Positions 54,683 to 63,885 of a stretch of DNA of 64,000 bases are shown here, in pieces. Both the position numbers and the translations under genes were made by a program. The stretch spans positions 1 through 64,000 of the forward strand of contig CALMYL010000029.1 in NCBI GenBank assembly GCA_937873695.1, given 5' to 3'. Under the pieces are notes generated by a model. It was given only the letters and a program-made list of their open reading frames with translations, was not told the DNA's origin and did no database searches. Source of the DNA: an uncultured Ignavibacteria bacterium (lineage in GTDB: Bacteria > Bacteroidota > Ignavibacteria > Tepidaquicellales > OLB5). Within the stretch, counting starts at the first letter, position 1; the number at the start of each line of letters is the position of its first letter.

Positions 54683-55096
54683 ATGGGCAAATTAGCGGAG
54701 ATTAAAACCAAACAAACCGAATTAAGCGTTGAGGATTTCATAAATTCAGTTAAAGATGAACAAAAACGCAAAGATAGTTTAACTCTGCTAAAGATATATA
54801 AGAAGATATCCGGCGAGAAGCCTAAGATATGGGGAAGCTCAATTATAGGTTTCGGGAAGAAGGTGTATAAGAGTCCAGCCACAGGCCGTGAAGTTGAGTG
54901 GTTTAAGCTTGGGTTTTCACCCCGCAAGGCGAATATATCTTTGCAGCTTGTCATTGATGTAAGAAAACACTCTGACATTCTAAAGAAATTCGGCAAACAC
55001 AAAGCAGGAGTGGGATGTCTCTACATAAACAAGCTGGCAGATATAGATATGAAGGTTCTTGAAAAATTGGTGAAAGAGGCTGCGAAGGGAAAGTAA
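54683..55096 (+). CDS. DUF1801 family protein
   Basis: 137 residues. Pattern: K-I-W-G-S-S-I-I-G-F-G, E-V-E-W-F-K-L-G-F-S-P-R-K and G-V-G-C-L-Y-I-N-K-L-A-D-I-D. It follows the metal exporter by 27 bp, so they may be cotranscribed. The 289-bp region after it has no gene. Confidence 0.88.
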   Translation: MGKLAEIKTKQTELSVEDFINSVKDEQKRKDSLTLLKIYKKISGEKPKIWGSSIIGFGKKVYKSPATGREVEWFKLGFSPRKANISLQLVIDVRKHSDILKKFGKHKAGVGCLYINKLADIDMKVLEKLVKEAAKGK

Positions 55097-55385
55097 ATAA
55101 GTTTTATCAATCATCCCTTCCTCTAAGCTGACCTACCCTATATGGATAGATTAACGGCTTCATAATTCCGCTTTATACTACAGGATCATTTTCCATAATT
55201 TCAGCTGCTTCTTCTCTACTTTCAGTTTTAAACTACCGATAATCCGAGTTTACCAATTGTTGCGGGTCCGGCATTAATTATGTAAGAGTTTCAGAGGATG
55301 TATAATAAAACCTTTGACGTCTTTGTACTGTTATTTTTCTTAGTACTACTTGTTTCATTTTTTGTTATTAAAAAAATATAAATAA

Positions 55386-55835
55386 ATGGAAAAAATGAGT
55401 TATACAAGGTTTATTATAACAATGGCAATTTCTTTTTTTGTCATGTATATAGTTATGTTTCTGAATATGGAAAGTATCGTTCATTATCACACCAGTTTAA
55501 GCCGGATTTATATGGCGATCTTGATGATAGCACCCATGGCGGTTATAATGCTGTTATTGATGGGAAAAATGTACCCGGATAAAAAGCTGAATACAGGTAT
55601 TATACTGGCCGCGTTAATTTTGTTTACTGTGACTTTTACTGCATTAAGAACTCAAACCCCTATAGGTGATATGCAATATATGCGTGCTATGATCTCACAT
55701 CATTCTTCTGCTATAATGACCAGCAAAAATGCTAACATAACTGATCCCGAAGTAAAAAAACTCTCTGAAAAAATTATTCAAAGCCAGGAAGATGAAATAA
55801 AGCAAATGGAATTAATATTGGAAAGAATGAAATAG
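55386..55835 (+). CDS. DUF305 membrane protein
   Basis: 149 residues. Three membrane helices (about 8-95) are followed by a DUF305-like region with the key M-I-S-H-H-S-S-A-I-M motif and E-D-E-I-K-Q-M. DUF305 His-His pairs are associated with metal (often copper) handling outside the cytoplasm. This is only about half of a full DUF305 domain. Confidence 0.85.
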   Translation: MEKMSYTRFIITMAISFFVMYIVMFLNMESIVHYHTSLSRIYMAILMIAPMAVIMLLLMGKMYPDKKLNTGIILAALILFTVTFTALRTQTPIGDMQYMRAMISHHSSAIMTSKNANITDPEVKKLSEKIIQSQEDEIKQMELILERMK

Positions 55836-55847
55836 CATTTATTTATC

Positions 55848-57050
55848 TCAAAGATCTTCCAACCGGCAAATGAATCCCCAGCCGCCGCCCAGTTCACTCA
55901 ACGCAAGTATAAGCTCATTCCTGCCTTTCTTTAAAGGAAGGTAAACTGCATCATTTTCAGGGTCAACAATACCAAGGAACCTTGTATCCCTGAAATTCTG
56001 CGCGCTCCTGCCGCGGAATAATATATTACCGTTCAGGAAAACACTTACCTCATCACTATAACCGAAACTGAGTTTCTTTACGCCGTCACTTGCGGAATTG
56101 ATAATACACTTTGCATAAATTAACTTCGATCCCGGCTGAGGCTCAAGGCGTTTTGAAAAATCATTTGCAAATGTTACTCTTATTCTGGGTGCTGCACGGT
56201 AGCGGTAAAGTGTTACAAATCCCGGCGCTTCTGCTTCAACACTTTGCCATTGGATAGTATCTGTTTCTGCGCCGGTAAGAGGGCGCTCGGGATCAATTGA
56301 CAGCGCGTCGTAAGACGGGGAGAGTTCCCACGCCGTTATAATTCCGGGCATCATAGGCGGCTGTTGTCTTATCCAATCAGCATCAGGGGTAGTCTGAATT
56401 CTGAAATCCGAAAAATAAGCTTCACCCATAAGTACAACCAGGGCGACTGAACCTCTTTGGACCCCGCTTTTCAGGTCATTCATAACAAGCGCCGGATTAT
56501 TCATATCTTTAACATAAAGGTATGCCTGCGCGCCTTTAATAACTATCCGCAGGTGAAACCACTGGTTATGCGGAATATCAACAGCGCCGGTAAAACCGGG
56601 TCCGTTGTATATTTGCCAGTTGAGCCCCCCGCCAATTACAGGTGTATACTGCATCGCATCCGGCTGCCCGGAGTAATGCTGCCTGAGATAAAGATATTCG
56701 GCATTAGCGCCGGTGCTATCAATGCGGAACTGCACACCGAAGAATCCGCGGCTTGCCGGTGTTGAAACGTCAACATCAATGATTGCATCCCGCATTTCAT
56801 AATCTTTCAATATTGCGGCTCCCCCATTAAGAAAAATGCTCTGACGTCCCTGGTATTCAATAAAATCTGTCTTACCCTGAAGATCCCAATGCATGGAATC
56901 AGCTGCCGCGGAAAGTACTTTTGACGAATCCGGAATACAATTTTGCGGGTTCAAATTATCAGCGGCTCTTGTTAATGCCGGTAATAAAATGGAGCAGACA
57001 ACCATAAAAATAAAGATCATAATAACAACAGCATTTTTAAATAATAGCAT
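55848..57050 (-). CDS. Secreted concanavalin/GH16-like domain protein
   Basis: 400 residues. Signal peptide (1-30), a lectin-like 3-keto-disaccharide-hydrolase/DUF1080-type sandwich (about 55-220: F-F-G-V-Q-F-R-I-D, W-F-H-L-R-I-V-I-K-G), then a second beta domain (about 240-400) with V-F-L-N-G-N-I-L-F-R-G, resembling sugar-binding jelly rolls. No catalytic residues are evident and there is no T9SS tail. It may bind a polysaccharide or cell-wall sugar. Confidence 0.72.
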   Translation of the reverse strand: MLLFKNAVVIMIFIFMVVCSILLPALTRAADNLNPQNCIPDSSKVLSAAADSMHWDLQGKTDFIEYQGRQSIFLNGGAAILKDYEMRDAIIDVDVSTPASRGFFGVQFRIDSTGANAEYLYLRQHYSGQPDAMQYTPVIGGGLNWQIYNGPGFTGAVDIPHNQWFHLRIVIKGAQAYLYVKDMNNPALVMNDLKSGVQRGSVALVVLMGEAYFSDFRIQTTPDADWIRQQPPMMPGIITAWELSPSYDALSIDPERPLTGAETDTIQWQSVEAEAPGFVTLYRYRAAPRIRVTFANDFSKRLEPQPGSKLIYAKCIINSASDGVKKLSFGYSDEVSVFLNGNILFRGRSAQNFRDTRFLGIVDPENDAVYLPLKKGRNELILALSELGGGWGFICRLEDL

Positions 57051-57289
57051 ATAGTTTTCTTTATTGTTTTTGGGGATTAAAATACTGAAGAGCTATACTG
57101 TTAGATGTTAATTTATTAAAAAAGGTTTATACCCTTTCAATGATATATGATTTTTTTTAGAAATTAGATAAATCCGGAATTCCTTAAATTGTTCTTTTGT
57201 AATGGCAATATTATGACCTGATAAGTATATTAAGGCTGAATAGTGAAGTCATTAAAAAATTACAAGCTTTCTTAAATGAACCGTTTAAC

Positions 57290-57745
57290 ATGGCGCGAAT
57301 CAGAATTACGGAAAAAATTATCATAAACTCCAGCCGTGAAATAATTTTTGATTTTACGCAGGATTATGCAAACAGGCTCAAATGGGATACCTTCCTGAAG
57401 AAAGCCGAACTGATGGACCGGGCTATGGAAGCCGGTGTTGGAGTTAAAGCCGATTGCGTTGCCAAAAACGGACTGGGTATGATCACGGAATACGTTTCAT
57501 TTAACCGGCCTGAAGGAACTGCTGTTAAAATGATAAAGGGTCCTTTTATATTCAGTTCATTTGCAGGTTCATGGAAATTTGCTCAGATTGAACCTGAACA
57601 GACTGAAGTATCGTTCATTTATTCATTTGAGCTCCGCTGGCCATTCAGAATATTCCGGAACAAAATTAACAGCAAATTGCACTCAGAAGTTAAGCAAAGG
57701 CTCCTTGACCTGAAAAATAATTTGGAAGCTTATCATGAAACATAA
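57290..57745 (+). CDS. SRPBCC/polyketide-cyclase-like protein
   Basis: 151 residues with an SRPBCC (START-like) fold: N-S-S-R-E-I-I-F-D-F-T-Q-D near the start, S-S-F-A-G-S-W-K-F and a helical end. These proteins have a hydrophobic ligand pocket; the ligand is unknown. It ends just before a terminator shared with the convergent tRNA-Asp. Confidence 0.85.
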   Translation: MARIRITEKIIINSSREIIFDFTQDYANRLKWDTFLKKAELMDRAMEAGVGVKADCVAKNGLGMITEYVSFNRPEGTAVKMIKGPFIFSSFAGSWKFAQIEPEQTEVSFIYSFELRWPFRIFRNKINSKLHSEVKQRLLDLKNNLEAYHET

Positions 57746-57746
57746 A

Positions 57747-57770
57747 AAAACCGCCAAATTTGGCGGTTTT
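57747..57770. terminator. Perfect palindromic terminator shared by SRPBCC gene and tRNA-Asp
   Basis: The 24-bp sequence 57747-57770 is fully self-complementary (ACCGCCAAATTTGGCGGT core with A and T tails). It ends exactly 1 bp before the tRNA CCA end and 2 bp after the SRPBCC stop, so it can serve both directions. Confidence 0.85.
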
Positions 57771-57847
57771 TGGCGGAACCGACGAGATTCGAACTCGCGA
57801 CCTCTTGAGTGACAGTCAAGCGTTCTAACCAGCTGAACTACGGCTCC
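57771..57847 (-). tRNA. tRNA-Asp (GTC)
   Basis: On the minus strand the molecule starts GGAGCCG and ends CGGTTCC-G-CCA, with the CCA encoded. The 7-bp acceptor stem includes one G-U pair. The D arm contains AGCTGGTTAGA, the anticodon stem-loop is CTTGA-CTGTCAC-TCAAG with anticodon GTC (plus-strand 57811-57813), and the T loop is TTCGAAT. No features suggest a defect. Confidence 0.97.
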
Positions 57848-57992
57848 TTTTTGTAATATTTACAAATTTAAGCAAAATTCCCAAATCTTACAAATCATAA
57901 ATTCAGTATAAAACTTACTTTACCAAAACCTCCAGCTTATGTTTAATGTTCTTTTACTATAAGGTTTAACTTATAATTAAGCAAACAGAACA

Positions 57993-58778
57993 ATGAATTC
58001 ACAAAATCGACTATTAATACTGGTATTAATCATCATTTTGACTGCTGCCGGCTGTTCCAAAACCGGACATTATGAAAAAGGAAAAGAACTGCTTGCCAAA
58101 AAACAATACCCAGAAGCTATTGCGGAATTCCAAAAGATTGATGCTATAGAAAAAGATTACAGGCTTGCACAATCAAAGATCGCTTATATTCAGGGTCTGC
58201 AGTCTTTCAATGACAGTCTCTTCAGTGCTGCAGAAGTCCAGCTTGTAAGAGTAGCAAGTGATGATGAATATTACCACGAGTCACAATTAATGCTTGATAA
58301 GATCAATCAGCGTAAAATGAGCAGTATTATTCCCAAAACAGATACTTTGATCGTGAGAGAGGAAATAATTGGAAGCAAAGGTGAAGATAAGTCACAAGAT
58401 AAAGTAAAAGCAGAAACCGAATCTGATCTTGACAAAACAGCAAAATTTACCGCTCAGCTGCGTGACCTGATAGAAAAGTTTGAATCGCTGTACCAATCAG
58501 CTTATACATCAGGTGTCAGTTCCAAAGAGAACTATTTAACCAATATGAGATCTGTTGCCTCCAGACTGAACGCGCTTGATTACGGGGCAAAAGAAAAAGA
58601 TGCAAATGCCCTTGAACTGAAACAAAGAGCAACAGCCTGGATGAATAAAAGAATTGAGTTTATTGGCAGGCTCATAAAAGATAATACAGCTAAGGAAACA
58701 AATACATCACGATCCCTGAAGGAAGAAGGAGATAAACTGTATTACAGTGTGACTCAGCAGATTAAGAAGACAAAATAA
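57993..58778 (+). CDS. TPR-like lipoprotein
   Basis: 261 residues. The lipobox is T-A-A-G-C-S near residue 21. TPR-like helices follow (Y-E-K-G-K-E-L-L-A-K-K-Q-Y-P-E-A-I-A-E-F-Q), then a disordered Lys/Asp/Glu stretch and a helical C-terminus. It is likely anchored in a membrane facing the periplasm. Function unknown. Confidence 0.75.
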   Translation: MNSQNRLLILVLIIILTAAGCSKTGHYEKGKELLAKKQYPEAIAEFQKIDAIEKDYRLAQSKIAYIQGLQSFNDSLFSAAEVQLVRVASDDEYYHESQLMLDKINQRKMSSIIPKTDTLIVREEIIGSKGEDKSQDKVKAETESDLDKTAKFTAQLRDLIEKFESLYQSAYTSGVSSKENYLTNMRSVASRLNALDYGAKEKDANALELKQRATAWMNKRIEFIGRLIKDNTAKETNTSRSLKEEGDKLYYSVTQQIKKTK

Positions 58779-58780
58779 AT

Positions 58781-60439
58781 TCATACTGTTTCAAGATATT
58801 TGTGAACCATACTTATTGAAGCAGAGCCTTCGCCAACTGCCGCGGCAACTCGTTTGCCTGAGCCTGCCCTGACATCTCCGGCAGCAAAAACTCCAGGAAT
58901 ATTTGTTTCCAGAATGAACGGGTCACGTTCAGGTATCCAACCTTCTAATTTATTGTTAACCCTCACCAGGTCAGGACCTGTTAATATATAGCCCTTATCA
59001 TCTGTCTGCAGTAACCCTTTCATCATTTCTGTCCGGGGAGCTGAACCTATAAATATAAATACAGCAGAAGTATCCTTTTCAAAAACTTTCCCGTCCTTAA
59101 CATTTTTAAGGGTGATCTTTTCAAGCTTTCCGCTGCCATTTAGGGCACACATTTCTGTTTCGGTGAGCACTTTAATATTAGCAGCAGAATTTATTCTTTC
59201 TACAAGGTAGTTTGACATCGCCTTACTAAGCGATCCGGCCCTGACAATCATGGTAACACTCTTTGCATATCGTGAAAAAAACAATGCACCCTGCCCGGCG
59301 GAATTTGCTCCGCCAAGAATACACACATCCTGATCTTTGTATGTAGCAGCTTCTGTCATAGCCGCGCCGTAATAAACACCCGTACCAAGAAACTTATCAA
59401 TTCCCTGTGTTTCGAGCATTCTGACCGATACTCCAGATGTAAATACAACAGCGTAAGAAGATACTTCTTTTCCGCTGCAAAGCTTTAATATCTTATAAGG
59501 CTCTTCTATTCTAATTGAAACGATTTCTTCATTCATTATCTCTGCTCCAAATCGCCTTACCTGTGCAGTTGCTCTGCCGGCAAGTTCTGTTCCGCTTATT
59601 CCGGAAGGAAATCCAAGGTAATTTTCAATTCTGGAGCTTGTTCCTGCCTGCCCGCCGGGTGCGTTTTGTTCAACAACCAGTGTTTTAAGTCCTTCAGAAG
59701 CTGCATATACTGCAGCAGCTAGTCCTGCAGGACCTGCTCCTACAATAATCAGATCATAAAACGGAAGTTTGGCGCTTGTCTGCAATCCTGCTTTTTCAGC
59801 GATTTTGCTGTTGGAAGGCATTATTAAATTAGTTCCGTCAGGAAACAGAACAACAGGGAGTTTGTTGATATCACCTGTAATTGATAAGGCAAGCTGTTTC
59901 ATTTCTGCATCAGCTTCAATATCAGACCATTGGGATGGAATTAGATTCCTTGAAAGGTATTCCTTAACAACATAACTTTTTGATGACCATCTTGAACCTA
60001 TAAGTCTGATACCGTCATAAGGCATACGCACATTTTCTGCCCAATCATAAAGCAGTTCGTTAAGTGCCGGATAAAGTTTTTCTTCAGGCGGGTTCCAGGG
60101 TTTTAGCAGGTAATGATCCAGCTTAATATCATTAATTGCTTTTATGGCAACTTCGATATCTGAATATGCTGTAAGCAAAATTGATTTTGCATCCGGAAAG
60201 ATCTCCTTTACCAACCCCAGAAATGTTACCCCGTCCATTACAGGCATACGCTGATCTGAAATGAACAAAGCTACGGTTTCATTTTTCTGCTTTAGTTCAT
60301 TTACAAGCTCAATGGCTTCATTTGCGGAATCGGTTGCGCTTACCCGGTACATCTCGCGGTATTCGTTCCTTACATCACGCTGTATGGCACGCAGGACATG
60401 TTCATCATCATCAACAATAATGATAAAAGGAAGTCTCAA
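58781..60439 (-). CDS. Response regulator fused to thioredoxin-reductase-like flavoprotein
   Basis: 552 residues. A receiver domain (1-125) has phosphoacceptor D62, T90 and K113. A glutaredoxin-like segment (about 140-220) has W-S-S-K-S where a C-P-x-C would be. A thioredoxin-reductase-like part (about 228-552) has FAD motif G-A-G-P-A-G (234-239) and NAD(P) motif G-G-A-N-S-A-G, but G-A-A-M (358-361) where the C-A-T-C disulfide belongs. It overlaps the kinase gene by 4 bp. It should still bind FAD and NAD(P)H, but cannot be a normal thioredoxin reductase. Confidence 0.92.
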   Translation of the reverse strand: MRLPFIIIVDDDEHVLRAIQRDVRNEYREMYRVSATDSANEAIELVNELKQKNETVALFISDQRMPVMDGVTFLGLVKEIFPDAKSILLTAYSDIEVAIKAINDIKLDHYLLKPWNPPEEKLYPALNELLYDWAENVRMPYDGIRLIGSRWSSKSYVVKEYLSRNLIPSQWSDIEADAEMKQLALSITGDINKLPVVLFPDGTNLIMPSNSKIAEKAGLQTSAKLPFYDLIIVGAGPAGLAAAVYAASEGLKTLVVEQNAPGGQAGTSSRIENYLGFPSGISGTELAGRATAQVRRFGAEIMNEEIVSIRIEEPYKILKLCSGKEVSSYAVVFTSGVSVRMLETQGIDKFLGTGVYYGAAMTEAATYKDQDVCILGGANSAGQGALFFSRYAKSVTMIVRAGSLSKAMSNYLVERINSAANIKVLTETEMCALNGSGKLEKITLKNVKDGKVFEKDTSAVFIFIGSAPRTEMMKGLLQTDDKGYILTGPDLVRVNNKLEGWIPERDPFILETNIPGVFAAGDVRAGSGKRVAAAVGEGSASISMVHKYLETV

Positions 60440-61857
60440 TCCTCATCCTCCTTTACGGAAGTTAACGGAATACATATCTTAAATTCGGTGCTCCCCGGCT
60501 GCGAAAAAACTCTTATATCTCCGTTATGATTTTTAATTACCCTGTTGACAAGGTCAAGACCTATGCCTGTACCTTCTCCAACTTTTTTAGTTGTAAAAAA
60601 CGGATCGAAAATCCTGGATTGAATTTCAGGCGGTATGCCTGCACCATTATCACAGATCTTAACGCATACATTCTTACCGTCAGACGATGTTTCAATATTC
60701 AGTTTACCGCCATCAGACATTGCGTAAATTGCATTATCTATAATATTTGTCCATACCTGGTTCATTTCTTCAATATATACAGGAATTTCGGGGAGATTAT
60801 CAGCGAATACTCTGTTTACTGTGATATTCTTTTCCCTTAATTTATATCCCATCAGCGTAAGAGCATTTTCAATATCACGGTGAATATCAGTCAGTGCAGG
60901 CTTATTTGTCTGGTCCATATGAACATGACTTTTGATAGCGCTAACCAGGCTGGAAATTCTTGAAGATGATTCATGCAGGTCCTGCAGTATCTTTTTGGAA
61001 ATGAGAAGATTTTCTACCCAGTGAAGTATATGAATAAATTCTTCATCTTCAACATCCTGCTTAATTCTGGAAAGATCTTCTACTGTAATACCCGCATCTG
61101 CATATGTATCGCCGGCAATTCTGTCGCCGGCTTTAATATTCTTCTGAAACCAGTTTTCGATCTCATCTTCCCTTTTCATTTTTTCTTTAAGGCTTAGTTT
61201 TTCTACGGCAGTATTTTCCTTTTCCTCCACCAATTCATTTATCTTTCTTATCAGGTCAGGGCTCCTGGTAAACTGCATCAGTTTGCCGGTTAAGAAGTAA
61301 TTATCTTTCAGTCTTTTTTTCAATTCATCAGCAATTCGGTTGATAGCCGATGCAGGATTGTTCATTTCGTGCGCAATACCGGCAGCAAGTTTGCCAAGCG
61401 CACTCACCTTTTCCTGCTGCAGCTTTGTTGTCGCAAATGCCCTTGCTCTTTCAGTCATGTAGCTGACAAGCCTGTTGTTAAGCTCGGGACTTAATTTCGC
61501 AAGCTCAGTGAAATATTTTTTATGAAGCCTGTACATTTTTGTATATCCAACTGTATATGCGTTACCCGGAGAAACCTTCATTCTGGAATAAGGCAACAAG
61601 CCTCCAACACCGCCTGTAAATTTATTGTTCTGAAAATTAAAATACAGCACTTCCTGCCCGTTTATATCCATATAAAAATCAAATCTGCCTTCGGGTATAA
61701 ACCACAAATGCTCTGCGGGGTCATCCTTTCTGTAAAAAAGGACCCCATCATCAATTTCATCGTATTCCGATCTTTCATAGATCCATCTGATCACTTCCTC
61801 AGGCAGATCATGAAGTATGACTACTTTTTTCAGATCATCTATAGATTTACCGGGCAT
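60436..61857 (-). CDS. Sensor histidine kinase with cyclic-nucleotide-binding-like domain
   Basis: 473 residues. A Crp-like effector domain covers about 10-125 (L-F-Y-R-K-D-D-P-A-E-H-L-W-F-I-P-E-G). The H box is G-K-L-A-A-G-I-A-H163-E-M-N-N-P; then comes a long helical region (about 180-320). The ATPase domain has N box N-I-I-D-N-A-I-Y-A-M, G1 D-N-G-A-G-I-P and G2 G-E-G-T-G-I-G-L. There is no membrane segment, so it is a cytoplasmic sensor. It overlaps the regulator gene, its likely phosphorylation target. Confidence 0.92.
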   Translation of the reverse strand: MPGKSIDDLKKVVILHDLPEEVIRWIYERSEYDEIDDGVLFYRKDDPAEHLWFIPEGRFDFYMDINGQEVLYFNFQNNKFTGGVGGLLPYSRMKVSPGNAYTVGYTKMYRLHKKYFTELAKLSPELNNRLVSYMTERARAFATTKLQQEKVSALGKLAAGIAHEMNNPASAINRIADELKKRLKDNYFLTGKLMQFTRSPDLIRKINELVEEKENTAVEKLSLKEKMKREDEIENWFQKNIKAGDRIAGDTYADAGITVEDLSRIKQDVEDEEFIHILHWVENLLISKKILQDLHESSSRISSLVSAIKSHVHMDQTNKPALTDIHRDIENALTLMGYKLREKNITVNRVFADNLPEIPVYIEEMNQVWTNIIDNAIYAMSDGGKLNIETSSDGKNVCVKICDNGAGIPPEIQSRIFDPFFTTKKVGEGTGIGLDLVNRVIKNHNGDIRVFSQPGSTEFKICIPLTSVKEDED

Positions 61858-62062
61858 ATATTTTTGATATGTTTAAAATGATAATAGATATCTTTGCTCA
61901 TTACAGAATTCAATAACGGCTCAGCAGATTTAACTTCGTAATATATGACAGGAAATAAAAAACAGGAATATATTTTCGATATGTATGTAAATACAACAAA
62001 AAAATAAGGGCTTTCCGGATCGTATCAGCAGAGAAAATATAACAGAACCGGAAGAAACAGTG

Positions 62063-62320
62063 CTAGCTGTTATGAGTTTTCTTAAAATCTTCAGGCGTAT
62101 AGGTATTCAGTTTAGTAACTTTTGCCTTATGTCTGATAAATGAAGGTACAGTAAGCAGCGCTTCTGTTTCATTTTCACCTTCTATGACTGCCCACCCGGT
62201 GTGCACACCAGATTTGCAGCCCCAGCTATAATGTGTTATATAACCCAGATTCAGAACCTGTATCATAACACTGGGGCAATCTTCTGGTGTATGAGGTGAT
62301 TCTACAAGGAATCTATCCAT
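62063..62320 (-). CDS. Small conserved hypothetical protein
   Basis: 85 residues. The start M-D-R-F-L-V-E-S-P-H-T-P-E-D-C and the end T-P-E-D-F-K-K-T-H frame a compact segment with G-C-K-S-G-V-H-T-G-W and V-P-S-F-I-R. The layout recalls small DUF4242-like alpha/beta proteins, but I do not recognise a family. The Cys and His residues could bind metal. It is monocistronic. Confidence 0.6.
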   Translation of the reverse strand: MDRFLVESPHTPEDCPSVMIQVLNLGYITHYSWGCKSGVHTGWAVIEGENETEALLTVPSFIRHKAKVTKLNTYTPEDFKKTHNS

Positions 62321-62465
62321 TTTATTTTATATTATGATTGAACTTAACTAAAACAAATATAACAATACTTTGAAAATATAACAATTAATGTAATTTTTTT
62401 TTGTACAGGTTTCTCTGATATAATATCAAAATAGTGATTTTTTTAATGTAACTGCAATAACCAAT

Positions 62466-62500
62466 AAAAAACCTGAAATCTTCTTAGATCTCAGGTTTTT
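62466..62500 (-). terminator. Terminator of the radical SAM gene
   Basis: AAAAACCTGA...TCAGGTTTTT with an inner AATCT/AGATC stem, 75 bp past the stop. Confidence 0.75.
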
Positions 62501-62574
62501 AAATTATTCTGCCTAATTAAGAAATATTAGTACGTAAATTGAATTCCATCCGGAAACAATGCAGCAATCAGAAA

Positions 62575-63801
62575 TTAAACTCCAAGTTTCTCCAGTTCTT
62601 TTGCAAGATTTTTGGGATAAGTCTTAATATTATAACCATACTTCAACTGCTCTTCCATCCTGCAGGAATAAACCAGCTTGCCGTTCCAAACAGTCATATC
62701 AGGACAGCCATCGCACATACTCTGTCTGCCGTCTTCGAGAAAATCAACCGGCTGAATTATCATTATTGATTGGTAGTACAGCTTACTGAAGATTCTGAAA
62801 GGATTTTTGATATATTTAAAGAATGTCTTCCTTAACTTTCTATCAAACAATCCCATCAAAAGCATTGATCTTCCTTTCCTGTTCATTTTAGGACGGGTAT
62901 AAGATAAATATTTCCCGTACATCAGGTGATATCCCGTCTGTACAATTTCCATTGCCTTGCTGCCCATGTACCCGAAGATCCTGCTTTTGGTACCCAGTCT
63001 GCCGCTAAGCAGCCATTTAAATGAATCAGCTTTTTCTGAGCCGTTTAGGTAAGCACAGGGATCAAAATCAGGGTAAGTCTTTCTTATAATATCAACAACT
63101 TCATCAGCCATAATATCAACTCTGTCAGGAACATCTTCGTTGTAAACCAATTCGCCCATATTGATCTTTTTAGGACCAAGATACCAGTCAACATCCCTGT
63201 TATCAACCGCGCGGTAAATTATGAACACCATTACATTCACAATATCAATATTTTTATGCGCCCATTTCATCATATCGGGAATGTGAATAAGGGTATCTTC
63301 ATATACAGTTGAATTGAACGAACAGGAAATTCCGCCTTCATCAGCAAGCATTCTTGCGTATTTATACCGAAGTTCATTAAGCTCAACTTCATCGGCCTGT
63401 TTCCATCCGGGACGGTTCTGTTTGCTATCAATATGGAACGTGAAGCCGTAAACTCCTGCAAGTTTTAACTCATGCAGCAGTCCTTTAGTAAGTGCTATAC
63501 CATTGGTATTCACTATAGGCTTGCAGCCAAGATCAGCAACCATCTTCACTATTTCAACTATCTGCGGATGAAGTAACGGTTCACCGCCCGCTATAGATAT
63601 ACTGTCAGACTTCCGGTAATGCATGAATACATCAAGTTCTTCTTTTATTTCATGCAGCGTTTTGTGGCTGTTGATCTCATTTTTCCTGTAACAGCCCAGG
63701 CAGGCAAGATTGCATTTCGCGGTGGGTTCAAGCCATGAAATAATATTATCAGATAAATTCCATGGTAAACGGTAATAATCAAGGTGATGAAGTGTGTTCA
63801 T
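62575..63801 (-). CDS. Radical SAM protein with extra C-terminal cysteines
   Basis: 408 residues. The radical SAM cluster motif is C30-x3-C34-x2-C37 (A-K-C-N-L-A-C-L-G-C-Y), with the SAM-binding S-I-A-G-G-E-P-L near residue 70. The C-terminus has C-D-G-C-P-D...V-Y-S-C-R, which could hold an auxiliary Fe-S cluster. The substrate is not evident; a long hydrophobic/basic region (about 290-350) hints at membrane proximity or a lipid substrate. An Fnr-like box lies 71 bp upstream. Confidence 0.88.
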   Translation of the reverse strand: MNTLHHLDYYRLPWNLSDNIISWLEPTAKCNLACLGCYRKNEINSHKTLHEIKEELDVFMHYRKSDSISIAGGEPLLHPQIVEIVKMVADLGCKPIVNTNGIALTKGLLHELKLAGVYGFTFHIDSKQNRPGWKQADEVELNELRYKYARMLADEGGISCSFNSTVYEDTLIHIPDMMKWAHKNIDIVNVMVFIIYRAVDNRDVDWYLGPKKINMGELVYNEDVPDRVDIMADEVVDIIRKTYPDFDPCAYLNGSEKADSFKWLLSGRLGTKSRIFGYMGSKAMEIVQTGYHLMYGKYLSYTRPKMNRKGRSMLLMGLFDRKLRKTFFKYIKNPFRIFSKLYYQSIMIIQPVDFLEDGRQSMCDGCPDMTVWNGKLVYSCRMEEQLKYGYNIKTYPKNLAKELEKLGV

Positions 63802-63871
63802 AATACCTCCAAATAGAAAAAAGCCCCAATTTAAATTTTGCTAATATACCCAATGTTACATTGCAAAAAAT

Positions 63872-63885
63872 ATGATTATTATCAA
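63872..63885. promoter_or_regulatory. Fnr-like box upstream of the radical SAM gene
   Basis: ATGAT-TATT-ATCAA has a consensus-like FNR right half-site (ATCAA) and the local ATGAT left half-site. An isolated ATATGAT half-site follows at about 63892. Oxygen-responsive control of an Fe-S enzyme would be logical. The last 100 bp of the window show no gene. Confidence 0.5.

Noticed and set aside
58781-60439. Ordinary thioredoxin reductase call
   Set aside because: The C-A-T-C redox site is replaced by G-A-A-M, and a phosphorylatable receiver domain is fused in front.
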